A stretch of 59,242 nucleotides of DNA, from positions 1-59,242 of the forward strand of contig JAVBXM010000247.1 in the NCBI GenBank assembly GCA_030824585.1. The letters are read 5' to 3'. Under the pieces are notes generated by a model. That model was not told the origin of the DNA. It worked only from the letters and a program-made list of their open reading frames with translations, and did not search any database. The translations under genes and the position numbers were made by a program. The DNA comes from Phaeospirillum sp. Its GTDB lineage: Bacteria; Pseudomonadota; Alphaproteobacteria; Rhodospirillales; Magnetospirillaceae. This document shows, one piece after another, positions 1 through 7,680 of the stretch. How positions within the stretch are numbered: position 1 is the first letter of the stretch; every line of letters begins with the position of its first letter.

Positions 1-9
1 ACTGTCTTA

Positions 10-40
10 CCCCCTCCCTCGGCTTACTTGGGGGAGGGGG
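10..40 (-). repeat. GC-rich inverted repeat just past nirD
   Basis: Arms CCCCCTCCC (10-18) and GGGAGGGGG (32-40) pair with a 13-base loop, directly after the nirD stop codon. There is no following U tract on the minus strand, so this may be a weak or factor-assisted terminator, or a hairpin between nirD and a further operon gene lying outside the window. Confidence 0.35.
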
Positions 41-42
41 CG

Positions 43-378
43 TCAGCCATGGGCCGCCTTTTTCGCCAGTTCCAGCTTCAGCCAGACCTGGCCGTCGGCC
101 ACCTTGGATTCCACCGGGCGGGTGCAGCCCTCGTCGGGGGCGGTGGCTTCGCCGGTTTCCAGGTCGATGGTCCAGGCATGCAGCGGGCACACCACCACAC
201 GGCCGGTGACGATGCCTTCGCTCAGCGGTCCGCCCTTGTGGGGGCAGCGGTTGAACAGGGCGAAAATCTCGTCGTCCCGGGTGCGGAACACCGCGATGTC
301 GCCCTTGGCCGTCTGCACGGTGCGGGCGCCCAGCTTGGGGATGTCGTCCACACGTCCGATCTTGATCCAGTCCTGCAT
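43..378 (-). CDS. nirD: Nitrite reductase (NADH) small subunit NirD, Rieske fold
   Basis: Small subunit of the cytoplasmic assimilatory NADH-nitrite reductase, which reduces nitrite to ammonium together with NirB. The 111-residue protein is one Rieske-type domain with C45-x-H47 (CPHKGG) and C64-x2-H67 (CPLHAW), so unlike NirD proteins that have lost the cluster ligands, this one keeps all four [2Fe-2S] ligands. It starts 4 nt after the nirB stop and is therefore the third gene of nasS-nirB-nirD. The length is normal for the family. Confidence 0.95.
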   Translation of the reverse strand: MQDWIKIGRVDDIPKLGARTVQTAKGDIAVFRTRDDEIFALFNRCPHKGGPLSEGIVTGRVVVCPLHAWTIDLETGEATAPDEGCTRPVESKVADGQVWLKLELAKKAAHG

Positions 379-382
379 GGCT

Positions 383-2839
383 TTAGCCCACCTCGGCCAG
401 GGTTTTGAACTCGTGCGCGTCGACCTCGCCGCTGGCCCGCTCGGCCCACGGATCGATCTGCGCGTATTTCTGCGAGAAGACGAAGCGGGAGAAGGCGGCG
501 CGGCGGCCCTCGGCGTCCTCGACCACCCGCTTCTTGACGTAGTCCATGCCGACCCGCTCGATCCACGGCGCGGTGCGCTCCAGGTAGCGGGCCTCCTCGC
601 GGTAGATCTGCATGAAGGCGCCGGAATACTCGATCACCTCGTCCTCGGTGGCGACGCGGACCAGATGGTCGGTGCCGCGCAGCTCGATGCCGCCATTGCC
701 GCCCACCGAGATGTCGTAGCCGGCCTCGACGCAGACCACGCCGATATCCTTGATGGTGGCCTCGGCGCAGTTGCGCGGGCAGCCCGATACCGCCAGCTTG
801 ACCTTGTGCGGTGTCCACGAGCCCCACATCAGCTTCTCCAGCTTGACGCCGAGGCCGGTGGAATCCTGGGTGCCGAAGCGGCACCATTCCGAGCCGACGC
901 AGGTCTTCACCGTGCGCAGTCCCTTGGCGTAGCCGTGGCCCGAGACCAGCCCGGCCCGGCCCAGATCGGCCCACACGCCCGGCAGGTCTTCCTTCTTGAC
1001 GCCCAGCAGGTCGAGACGCTGGCCGCCGGTGACCTTGACGGTGGGAATCTTGAACTTGTCCACCACGTCGGCGATGGCGCGCAGCTCCGTGGGATTGGTC
1101 AGCCCGCCCCACATGCGGGGGATCACCGAATAGGTGCCGTCCTTCTGGATGTTGGCGTGGACGCGCTCGTTGATGAAGCGGCTCTGGTAATCGTCGACGT
1201 ATTCCGCCGGCCAGGCGCACAGCAGGTAGTAGTTCAGCGCCGGGCGGCACTTGGCGCAACCATCGGCGTGGCGCCAGCCGAGCGCCCCGCGCAGCGCGTC
1301 CTGGGTCTTGAGCCCCTGGGCGAGGATGGCCTTGCGCACCTCGTCATGGGAGAGATCGGTACAGCCGCACATGCCGGCGGCCTTGGCCTCCACCACCTCG
1401 CCGGTGACGTGGGTCAGGATGGCCTGGACCACGGAAGCGCACTGGCCGCACGACGCGCTGGCCTTGGTGTGGGCCTTGACCTCGTCCAGGCTGGTCAGGC
1501 CCTTTTCGGTGATGGCCTTGACGATGGCGCCCTTGGAGACGCCGTTGCAGCCGCAGACCTGGGTGTCGTCGCTCATGGCGGCGACGCTGACGCCGCCCGC
1601 GCCCTTGCAGGTGGTGTCGGCATAGGCCTGGCCGAAGATCATGCGGTCGCGGATGGCGGCCACGTCGGCTTTTTCCCGCATCAGCTGGAAGTACCACGAG
1701 CCGTCGGCCACGTCGCCGTACATGACGGCACCCACCACCTTGTCGGCGCGGATCACCAGCTTCTTGTAGATGCCCCGGGCCGAGTCGCGGTAGACCAGTT
1801 CCTCGTCGGCTTCGTCCTGGGCGGCCAGTTGGCCGGCCGAGAACACGTCGATGCCGGTGATCTTGAGGCGGGTGGACAGCGGCGGCGTCACGTAGCTGGA
1901 ATCGTCGCGGCCGGCGAGACGCGAAGCACAGACCTTGGCCTGTTCCCAGATGGGGGCCACCAGGCCGAAAATCTGGCCGCGATGCTCGACGCACTCGCCC
2001 ACCGAGTAGATGGCCGGGTCCGAGGTGGCCATGTCGTCGCCCACCTCGATGCCGCGGTTGATGTCCAGGCCGCAGGCCTTGGCCAGGTCCACGTTGGGGC
2101 GGATGCCGATGGCCACCACCACCAGATCGGCGGGAATCTCGCGGCCGTCGGCCAGCTTGACGCCGGTGGCGCGGCCGTCCTCCTCGCCCATGATCTCCTC
2201 GGTCTGGCCCGAGGTGAAGAAGTGCAGGCCGCGCTCGGTCAGGTCCTTCTGCAGCAGGCCGCCGGCCTCGACGTCCAACTGGCGCTCCATCAGGGTGGGC
2301 ATCAGGTGGACCAGGGCGACGGGCATGCCGCGCCGCCGCAGGCCCCAGGCGGCCTCCAGGCCCAGCAGGCCGCCGCCGATCACCACGGCGCGCTGCTTGG
2401 CCTCGGCGGCGGCGAGCATCTTGTCCACGTCGGCGATGTCGCGGAAGGCGACCACACCGGGCAGTTCCAGGCCGGGCAGCGGCGGCATCAGCGGCTTGGA
2501 GCCGGTGGACAGCAGCAGCCGGTCGTAGGGCACCACCTGTCCGGCGGCCGAGGTCACCGTCCTGGCCGCGCGGTCGATGGCCACCACCGGATCGCCGGTG
2601 TGGAGCGTGATGCCGTTGTCGGCGTACCAGGCGCGCGGGTTGATGACGATGTCGTCCACCTGCTTCTCGCCGGCCAGCACCGAGGACAGCATGATGCGGT
2701 TGTAGTTGGGGTGGGGCTCGGCGCCGAACACCGTGATGTCGTAGCGGGCCGGGGCGATGGCCAGCAATTCCTCGACGGTGCGCATGCCGGCCATGCCGTT
2801 GCCGATGACGACCAGCTTCTGGCGGGGAACAGCATTCAT
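383..2839 (-). CDS. nirB: Nitrite reductase (NADH) large subunit NirB
   Basis: Catalytic subunit of cytoplasmic assimilatory nitrite reductase (nitrite + 3 NADH to ammonium). In 818 residues it shows an N-terminal FAD site (VVIGNGMAGM), an NAD site (VVIGGGLLGLEAA, about 145), a BFD-like [2Fe-2S] domain with CxC...CxxC near residues 428-465, a second Cys-rich block (CGC near 490, CAKC near 527), and the sirohaem/[4Fe-4S] ligands CVGSEWC (about 646) and CPRNC (about 687). The open frame runs further upstream, but that part lies over nasS in another frame. The ATG at 2839 overlaps the nasS stop by 4 nt (ATGA), giving translational coupling. Confidence 0.95.
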   Translation of the reverse strand: MNAVPRQKLVVIGNGMAGMRTVEELLAIAPARYDITVFGAEPHPNYNRIMLSSVLAGEKQVDDIVINPRAWYADNGITLHTGDPVVAIDRAARTVTSAAGQVVPYDRLLLSTGSKPLMPPLPGLELPGVVAFRDIADVDKMLAAAEAKQRAVVIGGGLLGLEAAWGLRRRGMPVALVHLMPTLMERQLDVEAGGLLQKDLTERGLHFFTSGQTEEIMGEEDGRATGVKLADGREIPADLVVVAIGIRPNVDLAKACGLDINRGIEVGDDMATSDPAIYSVGECVEHRGQIFGLVAPIWEQAKVCASRLAGRDDSSYVTPPLSTRLKITGIDVFSAGQLAAQDEADEELVYRDSARGIYKKLVIRADKVVGAVMYGDVADGSWYFQLMREKADVAAIRDRMIFGQAYADTTCKGAGGVSVAAMSDDTQVCGCNGVSKGAIVKAITEKGLTSLDEVKAHTKASASCGQCASVVQAILTHVTGEVVEAKAAGMCGCTDLSHDEVRKAILAQGLKTQDALRGALGWRHADGCAKCRPALNYYLLCAWPAEYVDDYQSRFINERVHANIQKDGTYSVIPRMWGGLTNPTELRAIADVVDKFKIPTVKVTGGQRLDLLGVKKEDLPGVWADLGRAGLVSGHGYAKGLRTVKTCVGSEWCRFGTQDSTGLGVKLEKLMWGSWTPHKVKLAVSGCPRNCAEATIKDIGVVCVEAGYDISVGGNGGIELRGTDHLVRVATEDEVIEYSGAFMQIYREEARYLERTAPWIERVGMDYVKKRVVEDAEGRRAAFSRFVFSQKYAQIDPWAERASGEVDAHEFKTLAEVG

Positions 2840-4059
2840 GTGAGGTCTCCTGATTCGGTCTTTGCCGTCGGGGGCAAGGCGGTGACGCGGGAGGTGAAGG
2901 GATCGAAGGTCAGCCCGCCCAGCATCAGGTCCGGCCCCATCTCCATGGGCCGGGTGGCCTTCAGCAGGCTCCAGGGGGCGGCATGCCCGCCCTCGGTCTT
3001 GTAGTCGGTCAGCGGGACCCGCAGGCCCAGCGCCAGGGCGGCCACCCGGTAGAGGTCGGGACGGAACACGGCTTCGGCGGCGGCACGCGAATCCAGGGCG
3101 GCGGGCGCCATGTCCCAGCGCTTCATCATTTCCAGGTACCACATGGCCTGGGAACGCCAGGGGAAGTTGGCGGCCAAGGCGTGGAAGGTCAGCAGGTCCC
3201 TGGGCAGGCCGTGTTCGCCCAGCAGCGGCGCCATCAGGGCTTCGGCCGGGGCGTTGACGTATTGCGGCTGGGCCAGCAGCTCGGCCAGTTCGCAGCGGTT
3301 GTCGTCGCACCATTGGGCGGCGGAGATCAGCGCCTGCAGCACCGCCAGATGGGTTTCCGGATGGGTCTCGGCCCAGCCCTGGGTGACGGCGAAGACCTTT
3401 TCCAGCCGGCCGGCGAAGATGTCGCGGCTGGTCGCCGCGATGCGGCCGAGATTCATGCGCGCCGCCAGGCTGCCCCAGGGCTCGCCGACGCAATAGCCGA
3501 CGATGTTGCCCGCCGACAGGAAGGAGATCATCTGGGGCGGCGGCACCACGGTGAAGGCGACGTCCCGCTGGGTATCGATGCCCGCCGCTTCCATCCACAG
3601 GCGCAGCTCGGCGGCGTGGGGGGAGTAGGGATAGACGGTGGCGAAGGTCATGGGCGGGCGGCCGCAGGCCTTGTCGGCCTCGATGACCCGCTTCAGGGCG
3701 CGGGCCGAGACGGGGCGGGCGGCCATGGATTCGGGATCGGCGGCCTCCATGCGCTCCCACAGGGCGTTGCCGATGGCGATGGTGTTGCCGCCCAGGTTCA
3801 GCGCCATGCCGGCCGCCATGGGCACTCGCAGCGGCGACAGACCCAGGCTCATGGCCAGCGGCATGGGGGCCAGCATCTGGGCGCCGTCGAGCGCGCCCAC
3901 CGCCACCTTGTCGCGGATCGAGGCCCACGAGGCCTCGCGGGACAGTTCGACGTCGAGGCCCATCTCGGCGAAGAAGCCGCGCTCCTTGGCCACCACCAGG
4001 GGGGCCGCATCGATCAGCGGGACGATACCGAGCTTCAGACGGGTCTTTTCCACTCTCAT
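2836..4059 (-). CDS. nasS: Nitrate/nitrite sensor NasS (cytoplasmic NrtA-like protein)
   Basis: A 407-residue NrtA/CmpA-family nitrate-binding protein without any signal peptide: the chain opens MRVEKTRLKLGIVPLIDAAP, straight into the binding fold. That is the mark of NasS, which in other proteobacteria binds NasT and releases it when nitrate or nitrite binds. The frame is open for 62 more codons upstream, but those codons run through the leader hairpins, so the ATG at 4059 with GAGGG upstream is preferred. It is the first gene of the nirBD operon and lies behind a NasT-type leader, while nasT itself lies about 7 kb away. The alternative, a lipid-anchored or soluble transporter binding protein, is less likely because nrtA is present separately. 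Confidence 0.85.
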   Translation of the reverse strand: MRVEKTRLKLGIVPLIDAAPLVVAKERGFFAEMGLDVELSREASWASIRDKVAVGALDGAQMLAPMPLAMSLGLSPLRVPMAAGMALNLGGNTIAIGNALWERMEAADPESMAARPVSARALKRVIEADKACGRPPMTFATVYPYSPHAAELRLWMEAAGIDTQRDVAFTVVPPPQMISFLSAGNIVGYCVGEPWGSLAARMNLGRIAATSRDIFAGRLEKVFAVTQGWAETHPETHLAVLQALISAAQWCDDNRCELAELLAQPQYVNAPAEALMAPLLGEHGLPRDLLTFHALAANFPWRSQAMWYLEMMKRWDMAPAALDSRAAAEAVFRPDLYRVAALALGLRVPLTDYKTEGGHAAPWSLLKATRPMEMGPDLMLGGLTFDPFTSRVTALPPTAKTESGDLT

Positions 4060-4250
4060 CTCTTGGTTCCCTCGGCCAAACGAAAAAGGCGCTCCGCGGA
4101 ATGCCCGGCGCCGGCCCCGCAAGGGGAAGCGCCGATTTTTCCGTGGAACGCCTTTGTTCCTTCGCCCAATGGCCGCCTCGTCGCGGCCGGTGGGCTTTTT
4201 CAGCGGCGGGGGCCTCGCCATTGAGGCCCGGTGCCGCTTTCGCAAACTCG
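4060..4250 (-). promoter_or_regulatory. NasT (ANTAR) antitermination leader RNA of nasS-nirBD
   Basis: About 190 nt of transcribed leader between the sigma-54 promoter and nasS. The first hairpin at 4210-4229 has a perfect 7-bp stem and loop AATGGC; the second at 4145-4160 is GGAAC-AAAGGC-GTTCC. Both hexaloops have A at position 1 and G at position 4, the signature of ANTAR-protein targets. The second hairpin competes with the terminator at 4083-4155. By family knowledge, NasT binding the hairpin pair would allow read-through; binding here is inferred. Confidence 0.85.
4083..4155 (-). terminator. Conditional intrinsic terminator in the nasS-nirBD leader
   Basis: On the minus strand the arm AAAGGCGTTCCACGGAA (4155-4139) pairs with TTCCGCGGAGCGCCTTT (4101-4085) and is followed by a U tract (4087-4083). 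Its 5' arm includes the loop and 3' stem of the GGAAC-AAAGGC-GTTCC hairpin at 4145-4160, so the two structures exclude each other. Confidence 0.85.
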
Positions 4251-4260
4251 CTTGCTGCTT

Positions 4261-4276
4261 TGCATACCCCGTGCCA
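4261..4276 (-). promoter_or_regulatory. Sigma-54 promoter of nasS-nirBD
   Basis: The minus strand reads TGGCAC-GGGGT-ATGCA, a -24/-12 element with correct spacing and one mismatch from TGGCAC-N5-TTGCW. The first leader hairpin starts about 32 nt downstream of its -12 end. Confidence 0.75.
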
Positions 4277-4316
4277 AGGCCCGAATGGCGGTTTGGCGGA
4301 GATCGGCCGGCAAGTG

Positions 4317-4368
4317 TGCCTAAATTTTAGGCTGACAAAAATTCACTGTTCAAATTTTAATCTCAAGC
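4317..4368. promoter_or_regulatory. Paired AT-rich motifs upstream of the nasS promoter
   Basis: TGCCTAAATTTTAGGC (starting 4318, nearly a full palindrome) and CAAATTTTAATC (4351-4362, reaching the end of the upstream ABC ATPase gene) lie about 40-90 bp upstream of the -24 element. Similar pairs stand before the other two sigma-54 promoters at 7632-7679 and 10840-10890. They may bind the enhancer-binding activator, perhaps NtrC; that is inference. Confidence 0.5.
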
Positions 4369-5157
4369 CGCGTGGCTGGCTGGGGCGTGGCCGTGCAGGA
4401 AGCGTAGAACCTCGGCCCGCAGGTGGTTGTAATGGGGGTCGGCGGCCAGATCGACGCGGCGGCGCGGGCGTTCCAGGTCGATGTCGAGGATCTGGCCGAT
4501 GGTGGCGGCCGGGCCGTTGTTCATCATCACGATGCGGTCGGACAGCAGCACGGATTCGTCCACGTCGTGGGTGATCATGATCACCGTGTTGCCCAGGCGG
4601 TGGTGGATTTCCATCAGGCTGTCCTGCAGGTGGGCGCGGGTGAGTGCGTCCAGCGCCCCGAACGGTTCGTCGAGCAGCAATACCTTGGGCTCCATGGCCA
4701 GGGCGCGGGCGATGCCGACCCGCTGCTTCATGCCGCCCGAGATCTCGCCCGGCTTCTTGTCCTTGGCCTGGTCCATGCGCACCAGGGCGAGATTGTGCAT
4801 GGTCCAGTCGTGGCGCTCGGCCTTGGTCTTGGTTCCGCCCAGCACCTTGTCCACCGCCATGCGCACGTTGTCGTAGACGGTGAGCCAGGGCAGCAGGGAA
4901 TGGTTCTGGAACACCACGGCGCGGTCGGGGCCGGGGGAGTCCACCTCGCGGCCTTCCAGCAGCACGCCGCCCTCGGTGGCCTGCAGCAGGCCGGCGACGA
5001 TGTTGAGCAGGGTGGACTTGCCGCAGCCGGAATGGCCGATCACCGAGATGAACTCGCCCTTGTCGATGCGGAGCCTCACGTCGTCCAGGGCGCAGAACGA
5101 TCCCTTGTCGGTCTTGAAGGTGATGCCGACGTTCTCGATGGAGAGATAGACGCTCAT
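4363..5157 (-). CDS. nrtD: Nitrate ABC transporter ATP-binding protein
   Basis: Cytoplasmic ATPase of the nitrate/nitrite importer. In 264 residues: Walker A GHSGCGKST (41-49), Q loop near 84, ABC signature SGGMKQ (140-145), Walker B LLLDEP (160-165) and H-loop ITHD. It belongs to the NrtC/NrtD/NasD group and lacks the C-terminal binding-protein domain of NrtC, so nrtD or nasD is the better name. It follows the permease by 15 nt with an AAGGA ribosome site and is the last gene of the three-gene operon. Confidence 0.9.
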   Translation of the reverse strand: MSVYLSIENVGITFKTDKGSFCALDDVRLRIDKGEFISVIGHSGCGKSTLLNIVAGLLQATEGGVLLEGREVDSPGPDRAVVFQNHSLLPWLTVYDNVRMAVDKVLGGTKTKAERHDWTMHNLALVRMDQAKDKKPGEISGGMKQRVGIARALAMEPKVLLLDEPFGALDALTRAHLQDSLMEIHHRLGNTVIMITHDVDESVLLSDRIVMMNNGPAATIGQILDIDLERPRRRVDLAADPHYNHLRAEVLRFLHGHAPASHAA

Positions 5158-5172
5158 GGCGGGTGATCCTTC

Positions 5173-6033
5173 TTAGCTCGAGAATTTCTGGCCGACGAAG
5201 GCGATCATGCGGTCCAGCATGAAGCCCACCAGGCCGACATAGATCAGGGCCAGGATGATCTCGCTCATCAGCGAGCTGTTCCAGGCGTCCCAGATGAAGA
5301 AGCCGATGCCCACGCCGCCGATCAGCATCTCGGCCGCCACGATGGCCAGCCAGGAGAGGCCGATGCCGATCTTCAGGCCGGTGAAGATGTAGGGAACGGT
5401 GGCGGGGATGACGATCTTGAAGAAGAACTCGATGGGCGACAGGCGCAGCACCATGGCGACGTTGCGGTAATCCTGGGGAATGTTGCGCACGCCGACGGCG
5501 GTGTTGAGGATGATCGGCCACACCGAGGTGATGAAGATCACGAAGATGGCGGAAGGGTCGGCCTGGCGGAAGGCGGCGAGCGAGATGGGCAGCCAGGCCA
5601 GCGGCGGCACGGTGCGCAGTACCTGGAAGATGGGGTCCAGCGCGCGGTAGGCCATGGTGCTCTGGCCGATCAGCACGCCGAGGAACACGCCGGCCACCGC
5701 CGACAGGCTGAAACCGACGGCGACGCGCTTGAGCGAGGCGAAGAGGTGCCAGAACAGGCCCTTGTCCACGCCGCCGTGATCGAAGAACGGATCGACGATC
5801 AGCGGCCAGGTGTCGCGCACCACCTTGGCCGGGCCGGGCAGCATGGCGTTGGGGCCGGAACAGGCCAGTTGCCACAGGCCCAGCACCACCGCCAGGCCGA
5901 GGACGGGCGGCAGCACCCGGCCGGCGATCTCGCGGGCCCTCTTGGCCGCCGCCCCGGGGGGCGGGGCCGGCTTGGCCGGGATGGATTGGGCCGGATCGGC
6001 GGTGAGGGCGGTGAGTTTTCCAACCATGGTCAT
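5173..6033 (-). CDS. nrtB: Nitrate ABC transporter permease
   Basis: Inner-membrane subunit of the nitrate importer, 286 residues. It has an N-terminal Pro/Ala-rich cytoplasmic tail, a first membrane segment (VLPPVLGLAVVLGLWQLA), then a BPD_transp_1 domain with the EAA-type region that contacts the ATPase (around the stretch IPQDYRNVAMVLRLSP), and several further membrane segments. The frame is open upstream through nrtA in another phase; the ATG at 6033 is chosen because GGAGG lies 5 nt before it. It starts 14 nt after the nrtA stop. Confidence 0.9.
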   Translation of the reverse strand: MTMVGKLTALTADPAQSIPAKPAPPPGAAAKRAREIAGRVLPPVLGLAVVLGLWQLACSGPNAMLPGPAKVVRDTWPLIVDPFFDHGGVDKGLFWHLFASLKRVAVGFSLSAVAGVFLGVLIGQSTMAYRALDPIFQVLRTVPPLAWLPISLAAFRQADPSAIFVIFITSVWPIILNTAVGVRNIPQDYRNVAMVLRLSPIEFFFKIVIPATVPYIFTGLKIGIGLSWLAIVAAEMLIGGVGIGFFIWDAWNSSLMSEIILALIYVGLVGFMLDRMIAFVGQKFSS

Positions 6034-6047
6034 GTCATCCTCCGTCG

Positions 6048-7358
6048 TCAGACCGCCGCGCGCTTGATGGCGAGGCTTTTCAGGTAGGCGGTGGGGTTGG
6101 CGGGGTCGAAGGTCTTGCCGTCGAAGAACGTCTCGATGCCGCGCGAGGTGGAGGTGGGGATCTGCGCCGCGGCCACGCCCAGGTCCTTGGCGGCGGCCCG
6201 CCAGATGTCCTCGCGGTTGACCTGGGCGATCAGCGCCTTGGTGTCGAGTTCCATGGGCTGGTAGCCCCAGCGCTGGTTCTCGGTGAGGAACCACAGCTCG
6301 TGGCTCTGGAAGGGATAGGAGGCGAAGTCCTTCCAGAACTTCATGACGTGCGGGCTCTTTTCCACCAGGCGGCCGTCGCCGTAATTGATGAAGCCCGAGG
6401 CGCGCGCCACGATGTCCTCGACCGGCACCTTGAACCACTCGCGGCCCGAGACGATCTTGCACATCTCCTCGACGTTGGCCTCGCACCACTGGGCGGCTTC
6501 CATGACCGCCATGGTGACGGCCCTGGCCGCCTTGGGGTTCTTTTCCACCCAGTCGGCGCGCATGGCCAGGCTCTTTTCCGGATGGTCCTTCCACAATTCG
6601 CCGGTGGTCACCGCCGAGAAGCCGATGCCCTGGTGGGCCAGCTGGTCGTTCCACGGCTCGCCGACGCAGAAGGCCTCCATGGTGCCCACCTTCATGTTGG
6701 CCACCATCTGGGGCGGCGGCACCACGATGGTCGAGACGTCCTTGTCCGGGTCGATGCCGTTGGCGGCCAGCCAGTAGCGCAGCCACATGTCGTGGGTGCC
6801 GCCGGGGAAGGTCATGGCCACCTTGATCTCCTTGCCCGCCGCCCGGCCCTTGGCCAGCGCCGGCCCGAAGGCCTTGGCCTCGGTGGTCAGCTTCAGCTCC
6901 TTGTAGGCGTTGGCGACCGAGATGCATTGGCCGTTGGTGTTGAGGCGCGCCAGGATGTTCATGGGCACCTTGGCGTTGTTCTTGGTGATGCGGCCCGAGC
7001 TCATCTGGTAGGGCATGGGGGTCAGGATATGGGCGCCGTCGATGCCGCCGCCGGCCGAGCCCAGTTCCAGATTGTCCCGTGTGGTGCCCCACGAGGCCTG
7101 CTTCAGGACCTGGACGTCGGGCATGCCATGCTTGGCGAAGAAGCCCTTTTCCTTGGCGATGATCAGCGGCGAGGAATCGGTCAGCGCGATGAAGCCGAAC
7201 ACGGCGCCCTTGACCTCGGGGGCGTCGCCGGCGGCGGCCCAGGCCCCGCCGGGCAGGGCGGCGCGGGCGGCGGCCAGCACGGCGGCGGAGGCCAGGACGG
7301 AACGGCGGGAGATACCCTTGGTCGGCTTGGTGCTGTTGCTGCTGGTCATGGTCGTCAT
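6048..7358 (-). CDS. nrtA: Periplasmic nitrate-binding protein NrtA, Tat-exported
   Basis: Substrate-binding protein of the nitrate/nitrite ABC importer, 436 residues. The N-terminus carries a twin-arginine signal (SRRSVLA, Arg18-Arg19) followed by an Ala-rich hydrophobic stretch ending near AWA, so it is exported folded. The mature part is the NrtA/CmpA fold and is clearly related to the cytoplasmic NasS at 2836-4059, with shared segments such as the APMPxxM and VGEPW-type blocks. First gene of nrtABD behind its own sigma-54/NasT leader. A second ATG lies 3 codons inside the start, a minor uncertainty. Confidence 0.93.
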   Translation of the reverse strand: MTTMTSSNSTKPTKGISRRSVLASAAVLAAARAALPGGAWAAAGDAPEVKGAVFGFIALTDSSPLIIAKEKGFFAKHGMPDVQVLKQASWGTTRDNLELGSAGGGIDGAHILTPMPYQMSSGRITKNNAKVPMNILARLNTNGQCISVANAYKELKLTTEAKAFGPALAKGRAAGKEIKVAMTFPGGTHDMWLRYWLAANGIDPDKDVSTIVVPPPQMVANMKVGTMEAFCVGEPWNDQLAHQGIGFSAVTTGELWKDHPEKSLAMRADWVEKNPKAARAVTMAVMEAAQWCEANVEEMCKIVSGREWFKVPVEDIVARASGFINYGDGRLVEKSPHVMKFWKDFASYPFQSHELWFLTENQRWGYQPMELDTKALIAQVNREDIWRAAAKDLGVAAAQIPTSTSRGIETFFDGKTFDPANPTAYLKSLAIKRAAV

Positions 7359-7553
7359 GTCCTTCGTTGGTCAGAACGAAAAAGGGGTCAAAACGCAAAA
7401 AAGGCGTTCCGCGGCGTCACGCATCCCATGCAGGGGGGAGCGTAATTCCGTGGAACGCCTTTGTTCCTTCTCGGCCGGGCCGGCATCGTCGCCGGAATGG
7501 CCGTCTGTCATTTCGTGCGGCGGGACCTCGCCATTGAGGAGTTCCGCCGTCGC
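7359..7553 (-). promoter_or_regulatory. NasT (ANTAR) antitermination leader RNA of nrtABD
   Basis: Hairpin 1 (7526-7539, with an outer stem reaching 7518-7549) has loop AATGGC closed by CCTC/GAGG. Hairpin 2 (7452-7467) is GGAAC-AAAGGC-GTTCC. The two are separated by about 60 nt containing another GC-rich fold, a wider gap than in the narK leader. The terminator at 7397-7462 overlaps hairpin 2. Same architecture as 4060-4250 and 10650-10772. Confidence 0.85.
7397..7462 (-). terminator. Conditional intrinsic terminator in the nrtA leader
   Basis: The minus strand has AAAGGCGTTCCACGG pairing with CCGCGGAACGCCTTT, followed by a run of six U (7402-7397). The 5' arm overlaps the GGAAC-AAAGGC-GTTCC hairpin at 7452-7467, so terminator and ANTAR hairpin are mutually exclusive. 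Confidence 0.85.
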
Positions 7554-7564
7554 ATGTCAGACAA

Positions 7565-7580
7565 AGCAACCATCGTGCCA
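7565..7580 (-). promoter_or_regulatory. Sigma-54 promoter of nrtABD
   Basis: The minus strand reads TGGCAC-GATGG-TTGCT, an exact match to the -24/-12 consensus TGGCAC-N5-TTGCW. The predicted start lies about 12 nt downstream, immediately before the first leader hairpin. Confidence 0.88.
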
Positions 7581-7631
7581 GAAGGGAATTTGACCAATTC
7601 AGGGATTTTGCTGCACCGCGGTACGGTGTGT

Positions 7632-7679
7632 ATGCCTATATTTTGATCACAATCAAATCACAGATTAAAATATAGGCAA
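7632..7679. promoter_or_regulatory. Inverted pair of AT-rich motifs upstream of nrtA promoter
   Basis: TGCCTATATTTT on the plus strand (from 7633) and the same 12 bases on the minus strand (up to 7678) form an inverted repeat about 52-100 bp upstream of the -24 box. Both continue with RATC. Likely activator site for the sigma-54 promoter; the protein is not known from sequence. Confidence 0.55.
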
Positions 7680-7680
7680 T

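Noticed and set aside
104-3004. 966-codon plus-strand open frame
   Set aside because: Antisense to nirD and nirB, His/Gly/Ala-rich shadow translation with no domain.
383-3928. Very long single open frame covering nirB and much of nasS
   Set aside because: GC-rich DNA leaves alternate frames open. The upstream part reads nasS in the wrong phase and nirB has its own ATG at 2839 overlapping the nasS stop.
5173-7398. 741-codon minus-strand open frame taken as one protein
   Set aside because: Only the C-terminal 286 residues are the permease; the rest is nrtA in another phase. A GGAGG site precedes ATG 6033.
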